Shown in pieces: positions 15,991 to 26,403 of a stretch of DNA of 34,209 bases. Positions within the stretch are counted from its first letter, which is position 1; every line of letters begins with the position of its first letter. A program made the translations under genes and the position numbers. This DNA comes from an uncultured Roseateles sp. (lineage in GTDB: Bacteria; Pseudomonadota; Gammaproteobacteria; Burkholderiales; Burkholderiaceae), in assembly GCA_946886855.1 (NCBI GenBank), contig CAMPJJ010000061.1:1-34209 (forward strand), given 5' to 3'. The notes beneath the pieces were generated by a model, which saw only the letters and a program-made list of their open reading frames with translations, searched no databases and had not been told where the DNA came from.

Positions 15991-16839
15991 CTATCGGTGA
16001 AGGCCCGCTTCATCGGGCTCGTCGGTGGACATCGCGATCACGCTGGCCGGCTTGCCTTTGGCGCGCCGCACCGCGTAGACGACGTAACCCGAGATGCCGT
16101 AGGCGCAGAAGACGCCGAACAACACCCGCGGCGGATCGATGTTGATCGCCGCGATGGCCAGCATGATCACGACCAGCACGATGAACGGCACCGATCGCTT
16201 GAAGGTGATGTCCTTGAAGCTGTAGAACGGGGCGTTGGTCACCATCGTCAGGCCGGCATAGAGCGTGAAGCCGAAGGCCAGCCACGCCAGCGTCGGATCG
16301 CGATGGATGTCCTTGTAGCCGGAGCTGTCGAGCGCCCAGATCAGGCTCATCACCAGCGCCGCGGCGGCCGGGCTGGGGACGCCCTGGAAGAAGCGCCGGT
16401 CCACCACCGCGATATTCGTGTTGAAACGGGCCAGACGCAGCGCGGCGCCGGCGATGTAGACGAAGGCCGCGAACCAGCCCCACTTGCCCAGCCCCTGCAG
16501 CGCCCAGGAATACATGATCAGCGCGGGTGCCGCGCCGAACGAGACCATGTCGGACAGCGAGTCCATCTGTTCGCCGAAGGTGCTCTGCGTGTTGGTCATG
16601 CGGGCGACGCGGCCGTCCAGGCTGTCGAGCACCATCGCGGCGAAGATGCCGTAGACCGACTGCTCGAAGCGGCCGCCGATGCCCATCACGATCGCGTAGA
16701 AGCCGCTGAACAGCGCCGCCAGCGTGAACAGGTTGGGCAGCAGGTAGATGCCCTTGTGGCGCGGGCGCTGCGGGGCGTCGAGGGCGTCCGCCTCGTCCTC
16801 GTCGAGCAGGTCCACGCTCTTGTTTTCGGTCGAATTCAT
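15991..16839 (-). CDS. pssA: CDP-diacylglycerol-serine O-phosphatidyltransferase
   Basis: This membrane enzyme makes phosphatidylserine from CDP-diacylglycerol and serine, the precursor of phosphatidylethanolamine. The CDP-alcohol phosphatidyltransferase signature is complete: Asp75-Gly76, Ala79-Arg80, Gly89, Asp93 and Asp97 in DGRVARMTNTQSTFGEQMDS. About eight hydrophobic helices follow from residue 33 onward (for example LPNLFTLAALFSGFYAIVMG and VPFIVLVVIMLAIAAINI), as in the integral type II enzyme. The length is 282 residues, with an acidic N-terminal tail (residues 10-20). The gene sits between ilvC and leuA. In several Burkholderiales psd (phosphatidylserine decarboxylase) is also here, but it is absent in this window. 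A strong terminator after ilvC means pssA probably has its own promoter within 16840-16870. Confidence 0.93.
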   Translation of the reverse strand: MNSTENKSVDLLDEDEADALDAPQRPRHKGIYLLPNLFTLAALFSGFYAIVMGIGGRFEQSVYGIFAAMVLDSLDGRVARMTNTQSTFGEQMDSLSDMVSFGAAPALIMYSWALQGLGKWGWFAAFVYIAGAALRLARFNTNIAVVDRRFFQGVPSPAAAALVMSLIWALDSSGYKDIHRDPTLAWLAFGFTLYAGLTMVTNAPFYSFKDITFKRSVPFIVLVVIMLAIAAINIDPPRVLFGVFCAYGISGYVVYAVRRAKGKPASVIAMSTDEPDEAGLHR

Positions 16840-16870
16840 GGGGCGCGAGGATAACTCACTGCATCAATGG

Positions 16871-16902
16871 AAAAGGCCGCGCGGTGCGACCCGCGCGGCC
16901 TT
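16871..16902 (-). terminator. Terminator after ilvC
   Basis: On the minus strand AAGGCCGCGCGG (16891-16902) and CCGCGCGGCCTT (16873-16884) make a perfect 12-bp stem with a 6-nt loop, followed by TTCC. The paired TT run serves as the start of the U tract. It lies 30 bp after the ilvC stop and 34 bp before the pssA start. Confidence 0.75.
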
Positions 16903-16931
16903 CTGGACTGATCTGACGCGATCTGCGTGGA

Positions 16932-17999
<1,068 letters not shown>

Positions 18000-18491
18000 T
18001 CAGACGCGCAGGATGCGTTCGCCGCGGCCGATGCCGCTGGTGCCGGTGCGCACGGTCTCGAGGATCGCGCTGCGGTCGATCGCGTCGATGAAGGCATCGA
18101 GCTTGCTGGCGTCGCCGGTCAGCTCGATGGTGTAGGTCTTCTCGGTGACGTCGATGACGTGGCCGCGGAAGATGTCGGCGGTGCGCTTGAGCTCCTCGCG
18201 CTCCTTGCCGACGGCGCGCACCTTGATCAGCATGAGTTCGCGCTCGATGTAGCGGCCCTCGGTCAGGTCGACGACCTTGACCACCTCGATCAGGCGGTTC
18301 AGGTGCTTGGTGATCTGCTCGATCACGTCGTCGCTGCCGCTGGTGACCACGGTCATCCGGGACAGCGACGGGTCTTCCGTCGGTGCGACGGTCAGGCTCT
18401 CGATGTTGTAGCCCCGGGCGGAGAAGAGCGCCACGACGCGCGACAGCGCGCCCGGCTCGTTCTCGATGAGCAAAGCAATGATGTGTTTCAT
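18000..18491 (-). CDS. ilvH: Acetolactate synthase, small (regulatory) subunit
   Basis: The small subunit activates the large subunit and carries the valine feedback site. An ACT domain fills residues 2-75 (HIIALLIENEPGALSRVVALF; glycine-containing loop ARGYNIESL), followed by the C-terminal activation domain to residue 163. The 163-residue length equals that of the IlvH type rather than the short IlvN type; some pipelines would name it ilvN. The start ATG 18491 is preceded by AGGACGAG. It lies 175 bp downstream of ilvB and 51 bp upstream of ilvC on the same strand. Confidence 0.96.
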   Translation of the reverse strand: MKHIIALLIENEPGALSRVVALFSARGYNIESLTVAPTEDPSLSRMTVVTSGSDDVIEQITKHLNRLIEVVKVVDLTEGRYIERELMLIKVRAVGKEREELKRTADIFRGHVIDVTEKTYTIELTGDASKLDAFIDAIDRSAILETVRTGTSGIGRGERILRV

Positions 18492-18666
18492 GGAATCTCG
18501 TCCTTCGCGCTCTTCAGACCGCCGGCGGTAACCGGTCGGCCCTTGGCCACGCTCTTCGATCTAGGAATCAGGCCGGTTCGCCCTGAGCAGTTCGGACCAT
18601 CCGCCGCCGGTCGCGACGCGCGCGGTAACGTGCGTCACGCCGGACGGCTTCAAGCCGTCACCCGTC
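18492..18666 (-). other. Untranslated spacer between ilvB and ilvH
   Basis: This 175-bp gap is long for two subunit genes. It contains GACGGCTT/AAGCCGTC (18643-18659), a short tight stem without a T-run just past the ilvB stop, and a second weak inverted repeat near 18528-18538. I see no reading frame with a ribosome-binding site. The stem may stabilise the ilvB message or lower read-through into ilvH. Confidence 0.35.
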
Positions 18667-20502
18667 TCAGAGGTCCTCGGACCCCAGCAGCATCTCGGAG
18701 ATGCCCTTTCCAGCCTGCACCATCGGCCAGACGTTCTCGGTCGGATCCGTTCGCACATCGATGAAGACGGTGCGGTCTTTCAAGCGCATCGCCTCCCGCA
18801 ACGCGGGCTCCACGTCCGAGGGCTTCTCCACCAGCAGGCCGACATGCCCGTAGGCCTCGGCCAGCTTGACGAAGTCCGGCAGCGCATCCATGTAGCTGTG
18901 TGAGTAGCGCTTGCCGTAGTCCAGCTCCTGCCACTGCCGCACCATGCCCAGGTAGCGGTTGTTCAGCGAGACCACCTTCACAGGCGTCTTGTACTGCTGA
19001 CAGGTGGACAGCTCCTGGATGTTCATCTGGATGCTGCCTTCGCCGGTGATGCAGAACACCTCCGACTCCGGCTTCGCGAGCTTGATGCCCATCGCATACG
19101 GCAGGCCCACACCCATCGTGCCGAGGCCGCCGGAATTGATCCAGCGACGCGGCTCGTTGAATCGCAGGAACTGCGCCGCCCACATCTGGTGCTGACCGAC
19201 GTCCGACGTGAAGTAGGCGTCGCGGTCGCGGGTCAGGTTCCACAGCGTCTCGAGGACGTACTGCGGCTTGATGACCTCGTTGGACTGCTTGTAGGCCAGG
19301 CAGTCGCGCTTGCGCCAGTCGTTGATCTGGCTCCACCACGCGTTGATCGCGCCGGCGTCAGGTCTTGCCTGCGCTTCCCTGATCTGCGCGATGAGTTCCT
19401 GCAGCACGTCCTTGACGTCGCCGACGATCGGGATGTCCACGCGCACGCGCTTGGAGATCGAGGACGGGTCGATGTCGACATGGATGATCTTGCGATCGAC
19501 CGACGAGAAGTGCTTCGGATTGCCGATCACGCGGTCGTCGAAGCGCGCGCCGACGGCCAGCAGCACGTCGCAGTGCTGCATCGTCATGTTGGCTTCGTAG
19601 GTCCCGTGCATGCCGAGCATGCCCAGGAAGCGCGGATCGCTGCCCGGCATCGCGCCCAGGCCCATCAGCGTGTTCGTGCAGGGGTAGCCGAGGAGCTCGA
19701 CCAGTTGACGCAGTTCCGCCGTGGCCTCGCCCAGGATCACGCCGCCGCCGGTGTAGATGTAGGGCCGCTTGGCCCCCATCAGCAGCTGGACCGCCTTGCG
19801 GATCTGACCGCTGTGGCCCTTCTTCACCGGGTTGTAGGAACGCATCTCGACGCGCTCCGGGTAATGGAACGCGGTGCGATTGAGCGAGACGTCCTTCGGG
19901 ATGTCCACCACGACCGGGCCAGGACGGCCGGTGCGCGCGATGTGGAACGCCTTCTTCAGCGTCATCGCGAGGTCGCGCACGTCCTTGACCAGGAAGTTGT
20001 GCTTGACGATCGGACGCGTGATGCCGACGGTGTCGCATTCCTGGAAGGCGTCGAGGCCGATGGCGGGCGTCGGGACCTGACCGGTGATGATCACCATCGG
20101 GATCGAGTCCATGTACGCCGTCGCGATGCCGGTGATCGCGTTCGTGACGCCGGGCCCGGAGGTCACCAGCGCGACGCCGACTTCGCCGCTCGCCCGGGCG
20201 TAGCCGTCGGCGGCATGCACGGCGGCCTGCTCATGACGGACCAGCACGTGCTGGATGGCGTCCTGCTTGTAGAGCGCGTCGTAGATGTAGAGGACGGCGC
20301 CGCCTGGATAGCCCCAGAGGAACTTCACGCCTTCGGCCTGAAGACTCTGAACCAGGATTTCGGAGCCATTCAGTTCCTGACCGGAACTGACGGAATGGGG
20401 GTGCGGTTGTGAGCGAGCTTCCGTGATCGCTGCACGTTTGATGTCCGCGGCAGACATGTCCATATGTCGAACCTCTGAGTTTTTTCTCTGACGAAAAACC
20501 AT
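18667..20502 (-). CDS. ilvB: Acetolactate synthase, large (catalytic) subunit
   Basis: This thiamine-diphosphate enzyme makes acetolactate from two pyruvates, or acetohydroxybutyrate from pyruvate and 2-ketobutyrate. Domains in order are a pyrimidine-binding domain with catalytic Glu91 in VRHEQAAVHAADGYARAS, a central domain, and a diphosphate-binding domain with the ThDP motif ITGEGSIQMN...NN (GEGS in place of the commoner GDGS, as also seen in related Burkholderiales). The start at 20502 has AGGAGA 7 nt upstream and gives 611 residues. A second ATG at 20463 (MDMSAADIKRAAI) has AGAGG 8 nt upstream and gives 598 residues; either could be real, and the shorter form resembles relatives. It leads ilvB-ilvH-ilvC. 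Equivalent naming: ilvI. Confidence 0.95.
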   Translation of the reverse strand: MVFRQRKNSEVRHMDMSAADIKRAAITEARSQPHPHSVSSGQELNGSEILVQSLQAEGVKFLWGYPGGAVLYIYDALYKQDAIQHVLVRHEQAAVHAADGYARASGEVGVALVTSGPGVTNAITGIATAYMDSIPMVIITGQVPTPAIGLDAFQECDTVGITRPIVKHNFLVKDVRDLAMTLKKAFHIARTGRPGPVVVDIPKDVSLNRTAFHYPERVEMRSYNPVKKGHSGQIRKAVQLLMGAKRPYIYTGGGVILGEATAELRQLVELLGYPCTNTLMGLGAMPGSDPRFLGMLGMHGTYEANMTMQHCDVLLAVGARFDDRVIGNPKHFSSVDRKIIHVDIDPSSISKRVRVDIPIVGDVKDVLQELIAQIREAQARPDAGAINAWWSQINDWRKRDCLAYKQSNEVIKPQYVLETLWNLTRDRDAYFTSDVGQHQMWAAQFLRFNEPRRWINSGGLGTMGVGLPYAMGIKLAKPESEVFCITGEGSIQMNIQELSTCQQYKTPVKVVSLNNRYLGMVRQWQELDYGKRYSHSYMDALPDFVKLAEAYGHVGLLVEKPSDVEPALREAMRLKDRTVFIDVRTDPTENVWPMVQAGKGISEMLLGSEDL

Positions 20503-20550
20503 CGGTGCTTCTCCTCGCGCTCTTGTGAAGCGGACTTGAAACGTCGCGTC

Positions 20551-20579
20551 AAAAACAGGGGCGCCCCGGTTGGGCGGCC
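20551..20579 (-). terminator. Terminator-like hairpin in the ilvB leader
   Basis: On the minus strand CGCCC (20572-20576) and GGGCG (20562-20566) form a short stem with a 5-nt loop. CCCC and then TGTTTTT (20551-20557) follow. A possible -10 box CATAAT lies at 20615-20620, so the structure would be in the leader of ilvB. No branched-chain-rich leader peptide was found, so any attenuation is uncertain. Confidence 0.3.
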
Positions 20580-20744
20580 TACTTGAGACAGAAAATGCGG
20601 TGTGCGAGTCGCCGATTATGCACGCAAACCCGCAGACGCCCGGAACCGATGGCGGTTTGTGGCGCTGATGCGATAATCCGCGCCGTTTTGCCCGCTCGAC
20701 CGCCCCAGACTCGACCCAGACCCGCCCTTTGACGGCGCCAGCCC

Positions 20745-21311
20745 TTGGCCACAGACAAAGAACTCAACGACTTTCTCAAGACCGCCGATCGTCGCGCCTT
20801 CAAGCGCACGGTCTACATGGTTCGAGACGAGGACGCCGCGCTGGACATCGTCCAGGACGCCATGATCCGGTTGGCCGAGAAGTATTTCGACCGTCCGGCG
20901 GCGGAGCTGCCGCTGCTGTTCCAGCGCATCCTGTCCAACGCGACGATGGACTGGTTCCGGCGGCAGAAGGTGCGCAACGCGCTGTTCAGCAACCTGTCGG
21001 ACTTCGAGGGCGCCGATCCCGGCGACGACTTCGACCTGCTGGAATCGCTGGAGACGCGGGAAGGATCGATGGGCGCACTGTCCGCCGCGGACGAGGTGTC
21101 GCGCGTTCAGGTGCTGGCCGCGATCGAACAGGAAGTTGCAGCTTTGCCAGCACGTCAACGGGAAGCCTTCCTGCTGCGTTACTGGGAGGAACTCGACGTC
21201 GCCGAAACGGCAGCGGTCATGGGTTGCTCGGAGGGCAGCGTGAAGACACACTGCTCCCGCGCCGTGCATGCGCTGGCCAAAACGCTGAAAGCCAAGGGAA
21301 TCTCGCTATGA
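20745..21311 (+). CDS. RNA polymerase sigma factor (sigma-70, ECF-like)
   Basis: A 188-residue protein with a region 2 (residues 15-75, including RDEDAALDIVQDAMIRLAEK and MDWFRRQK) and a region 4 helix-turn-helix (residues about 125-180, LPARQREAFLLRYWEELDVAE and GCSEGSVKTHCSRAVHAL). It has only a short acidic linker between them (EGADPGDDFDLLES), so it is built like an ECF sigma factor. The start codon is TTG 20745 (MATDKELNDFLKTADRRAF) with a weak ribosome-binding site. Its stop overlaps the start of the next gene (ATGA, 21308-21311), which suggests coupled production of sigma factor and partner. It diverges from ilvB. Target promoters are unknown. Confidence 0.88.
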   Translation: MATDKELNDFLKTADRRAFKRTVYMVRDEDAALDIVQDAMIRLAEKYFDRPAAELPLLFQRILSNATMDWFRRQKVRNALFSNLSDFEGADPGDDFDLLESLETREGSMGALSAADEVSRVQVLAAIEQEVAALPARQREAFLLRYWEELDVAETAAVMGCSEGSVKTHCSRAVHALAKTLKAKGISL

Positions 21312-21826
21312 AGAACAACATGCCAGGAACGTCGCTGCCGCTGGAAGCGGACGCGCGCGTGACCCGTTTCGGCCTTCGGGTGGCCGCGGGACTGACCGAG
21401 CAGAGCGAGACCCTGTCCGGCGATATCCAGGAGCGGCTGCGCTTCGCCCGTGAGCAGGCGCTCGCCAAGGCGATGGCGGCACGTGCCGCGGCGCCCGCGC
21501 AGACCGCTTCCGACGCCCGCCAGGTGGGCGGCGGCACGCTGGCCCTGGGCGGCGGCGAGAAGACGCCGCGCTGGAGAAAGGCCGCGACGCTGCTGCCGCT
21601 GGCCCTGCTGCTGGGCGGCCTGCTGCTGATCCAGCACAGCCAGTGGTACGAGCAGATCCGCAGCGCCGCCGAGCTCGACACCGAAATGCTCTCCAAGCCG
21701 CTGCCGCCGGCGGCGTACAGCGATCCGGGCTTCCGCGAGTACCTGAACGAGAACCAGACCGACCCGAACAACCCGAACGCCTCGCCCGACGGCGAGAAAT
21801 CCGACGAAGCCAAATCGTCGCAGTGA
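21308..21826 (+). CDS. DUF3619-type single-pass membrane protein, possible anti-sigma factor
   Basis: This 172-residue protein resembles the DUF3619 family, which I know only as a conserved Burkholderiales family of unknown function. Residues 1-88 are a predicted cytoplasmic, partly helical region (EQSETLSGDIQERLRFAREQ). Residues 92-109 are one membrane helix (AATLLPLALLLGGLLLIQ), and the C-terminal 60 residues would be periplasmic, with the conserved-looking ELDTEMLSKPLPPAAYSDPGF and an Asn/Pro/Ser-rich tail. The ATG overlaps the stop codon of the sigma-factor gene. A small membrane protein coupled to a sigma gene is the usual setting of an anti-sigma factor. That role is my inference; no zinc-binding anti-sigma motif is visible. 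Confidence 0.8.
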   Translation: MKNNMPGTSLPLEADARVTRFGLRVAAGLTEQSETLSGDIQERLRFAREQALAKAMAARAAAPAQTASDARQVGGGTLALGGGEKTPRWRKAATLLPLALLLGGLLLIQHSQWYEQIRSAAELDTEMLSKPLPPAAYSDPGFREYLNENQTDPNNPNASPDGEKSDEAKSSQ

Positions 21827-21834
21827 GGCGGTGC

Positions 21835-22689
21835 GTGGCCAGTTCCCTCCGACTTCCCCCGCTCGCGGCGGGTTCATCCGACGTTTTCCCTGATCTTTCC
21901 GCCTCGCGCCGCTGGGTGCGTCGCCTGAGCCTGGCCGTCGCCTGGGGTGTGTTCGCGTCGGGTGCCACCACGGCCTCGGCCCAGGACACCGCCGCGTCTG
22001 CGCCGTTCGATGGTGCAGCGCAGATCGCCGCGCCTCGCGCCTCGTCGCCGACGAGATCCAACGCGCCGGCCACCCCGTCCGGCACCTTGATCAGCAGCCA
22101 GAACTGGGCCTCGCTGAGCGCGTCGCAGAAGGAAGCCCTGGCCCCCCTGTCCAAGGAATGGGACCAGCTCGATGGGGCCCGCAAGGGCAAATGGCTGGAA
22201 ATTGCCGCCCGTTATCCGACGCTGCCGGCCGAGCACCAGCAGCGCCTGCGCGAGCGCATGGCTGAATGGACCCGGATGTCGCCGTCGGACCGCCAGCGCG
22301 CCCGCATCGGCTACCAGCACGCCAGCGAGCTTCGTGCGCCTGAGCAGGAAACGAAGATGCGCGAGAAGTGGGATGCCTACCAGGCGCTCCCCCCGGAGAA
22401 GCGGCAACGTCTGGTTGAACGTGCCGCCGAGAAAGCGTCCGCCGCCGGCCGCGATGTCCCCGCCCCCCCGCGGGCGAAGGCGCCGATCCAGCGGGCCCCG
22501 CTGACCGCCTCGACCGGTCCGACGATCGTCCAGGCCCTGCCTGGCGCGACCACGGTGTTGATGACGCAGCGCGCCGAGCCGCCACTGCCCGGCGCCAGCG
22601 CGGCACCCGGCCGGCCGATCCGCTCGCCGCGCGAAGCGAAGCTCGACCCGGACACCCTGCTCCCCCGACGCGACCCGGCCAGCCGCTAA
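21835..22689 (+). CDS. Secreted DUF3106-type protein
   Basis: This 284-residue protein starts at GTG 21835, placed 6 nt after GAGG and 9 bp after the previous stop. A signal peptide is likely (RRWVRRLSLAVAWGVF, cleavage near ATTASA). The middle, about residues 85-200, is helical and Trp/Arg-rich, with a repeating pattern (NWASLSASQKEALAPLSKEW, WLEIAARYPTLPAEHQQRL, RMAEWTRMSPSDRQRARIGY). This matches DUF3106, a periplasmic family of unknown function in betaproteobacteria. The last 80 residues are Pro/Ala-rich and probably disordered. The gene follows the sigma/DUF3619 pair and probably shares its transcript. Biochemical role unknown. It ends inside a hairpin that also covers the next ribosome-binding site. 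Confidence 0.8.
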   Translation: MASSLRLPPLAAGSSDVFPDLSASRRWVRRLSLAVAWGVFASGATTASAQDTAASAPFDGAAQIAAPRASSPTRSNAPATPSGTLISSQNWASLSASQKEALAPLSKEWDQLDGARKGKWLEIAARYPTLPAEHQQRLRERMAEWTRMSPSDRQRARIGYQHASELRAPEQETKMREKWDAYQALPPEKRQRLVERAAEKASAAGRDVPAPPRAKAPIQRAPLTASTGPTIVQALPGATTVLMTQRAEPPLPGASAAPGRPIRSPREAKLDPDTLLPRRDPASR

Positions 22690-22698
22690 ACTGGCCGG
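22675..22698 (+). promoter_or_regulatory. Hairpin across the stop of DUF3106 and start of the RDD gene
   Basis: CCGGCCAG (22675-22682) pairs perfectly with CTGGCCGG (22691-22698). The 8-nt loop contains the TAA stop of the upstream gene (22687-22689). The stem ends directly before the ATG at 22699 and hides any ribosome-binding site. Ribosomes finishing the upstream gene would open it, so translation of the RDD gene is probably coupled. Confidence 0.5.
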
Positions 22699-23250
22699 AT
22701 GACCTCCGCACCCGTTGCCGGCGACGACACCCCGCCGGGCCTGATGCGCCGCCTCGCCGCCTTCATCTATGAAGGCGTCGTCCTGTTCGGCGTCGTCTTC
22801 ATCGCCGGCTGGCTGTACTCGACGCTCACCCAGCAGCGCAACGCGCTGGTCGGACAGCACGGCCTGCAGGCCTTCCTCTTCCTGGTGCTGGGCATCTACT
22901 TCATCTGGTTCTGGTCGCGCGGCGGCCAGACGGTGGCGATGCGGGCCTGGCACCTGCGCGTCGTCGACGCCCAAGGCCGCCCGCTCACGCAGGCCCGGGC
23001 CACGGCGCGTTACCTCGCCGCCTGGCTCTGGTTCCTGCCGGCGCTGGCCAGCGTGCACCTGCTGGGTCTGGACCGGAGCACCGGCGCGATCTTCGGCACG
23101 ATGTTCGCAGGCATCGCCGGCTATCTGCTGCTGGCCCGGCTGCATCCGCAGCGGCAGTTCCTTCACGACGTGATCTGCGGCACCCGCCTGATCACACAGT
23201 TGCCACCGACTCGCCCGAAGAAGGCCACCGCACTGTCGGCCGACTCCTGA
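22699..23250 (+). CDS. RDD-family membrane protein
   Basis: A 183-residue integral membrane protein. Hydrophobic helices lie at about 26-42 (EGVVLFGVVFIAGWLY), 57-75 (FLFLVLGIYFIWFW), 104-122 and 130-148. The first helix follows an RRLAAFIYE segment, which resembles the RDD domain start with Glu where Asp is usual. Between helices the family-typical GQTVAMRAWHLRVVDAQG is clear. RDD proteins are of mixed or unknown function, some linked to transport or Na+/H+ exchange. It follows the DUF3106 gene by 9 bp and is probably in the same transcript. Confidence 0.85.
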   Translation: MTSAPVAGDDTPPGLMRRLAAFIYEGVVLFGVVFIAGWLYSTLTQQRNALVGQHGLQAFLFLVLGIYFIWFWSRGGQTVAMRAWHLRVVDAQGRPLTQARATARYLAAWLWFLPALASVHLLGLDRSTGAIFGTMFAGIAGYLLLARLHPQRQFLHDVICGTRLITQLPPTRPKKATALSADS

Positions 23251-23271
23251 CCCCCCGATCCCCTTCCGACG

Positions 23272-23649
23272 ATGAGCAACCCCCACAAGGGCCGCACCGG
23301 CCTGGATCGCATCCTGCACGCCGCCGGTTATTCCTGGGACGGCCTGCGCGCCGCCTACCGCGGCGAGAGCGCTTTCCGCCAGGAAACCTGGCTCACCCTC
23401 ATCGGCCTGCCGCTCGCGTTCTGGGTCGGACGGGACTGGGTGCAGGTCGCGCTGCTGGCCGGTTCGCTGATCCTGGTGCTGATCGTCGAGCTGCTGAACT
23501 CGGCGGTCGAAGCGGTGGTCGACCGCGTCTCCTTCGAGCTGCACGACCTCAGCAAACGCGCCAAGGACATCGCCAGCGCCGCCGTGCTGCTGTCGCTGGT
23601 GCTGGCCGGCGGCATCTGGGCGGCCGCACTTTGGCAGCATCTGCGCTGA
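23272..23649 (+). CDS. dgkA: Diacylglycerol kinase (prokaryotic DgkA type)
   Basis: This small membrane kinase phosphorylates diacylglycerol to phosphatidic acid and recycles diacylglycerol released when membrane-derived glycans and LPS are modified. The 125-residue length and three membrane helices (about 41-55, 62-80 and 101-120) fit. The signature ELLNSAVEAVVDRVS (about 74-88) holds the active-site Glu and Asn. It has an amphipathic N-terminus (LDRILHAAGYSWDGLRAAYRGE). It follows the RDD gene by 21 bp on the same strand. Confidence 0.95.
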   Translation: MSNPHKGRTGLDRILHAAGYSWDGLRAAYRGESAFRQETWLTLIGLPLAFWVGRDWVQVALLAGSLILVLIVELLNSAVEAVVDRVSFELHDLSKRAKDIASAAVLLSLVLAGGIWAAALWQHLR

Positions 23650-23692
23650 TGACGTCCGCCTGAAGCTCACGGCCCCCCCAGCGCATGAAAGA

Positions 23693-23726
23693 CAAAGGGC
23701 GGACGCCTTCCGGCGCCCGCCCTTCC
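23693..23726. terminator. Terminator between dgkA and the PII gene
   Basis: AAGGGCGG (23695-23702) pairs with CCGCCCTT (23717-23724), with an inner CGCC/GGCG stem and a TTCC loop. On the minus strand it is followed by TGTCTTTC, which suits the end of the PII transcript. On the plus strand the tail CCTGCTTCT is weaker but could also serve dgkA. Confidence 0.65.
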
Positions 23727-23758
23727 TGCTTCTGAGGGACCCGTCGGGGTCCGCGCCG

Positions 23759-24142
<384 letters not shown>

Positions 24143-24197
24143 TTAAGCACGGATCGTTTCCGACGGACGCCCTCCGTTGGAGAAGGGAGTCATCGCG

Positions 24198-26345
<2,148 letters not shown>

Positions 26346-26403
26346 GGGGAGCATCCTGCCATCAAAGCGAAGGGATTGAGCTTGCGCCTAAGATTTGCAG
26401 CGC

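Noticed and set aside
20608..20740. Branched-chain leader peptide before ilvB
   Set aside because: I looked for a short frame with clustered Val, Leu or Ile codons between the possible promoter and ilvB and found none.
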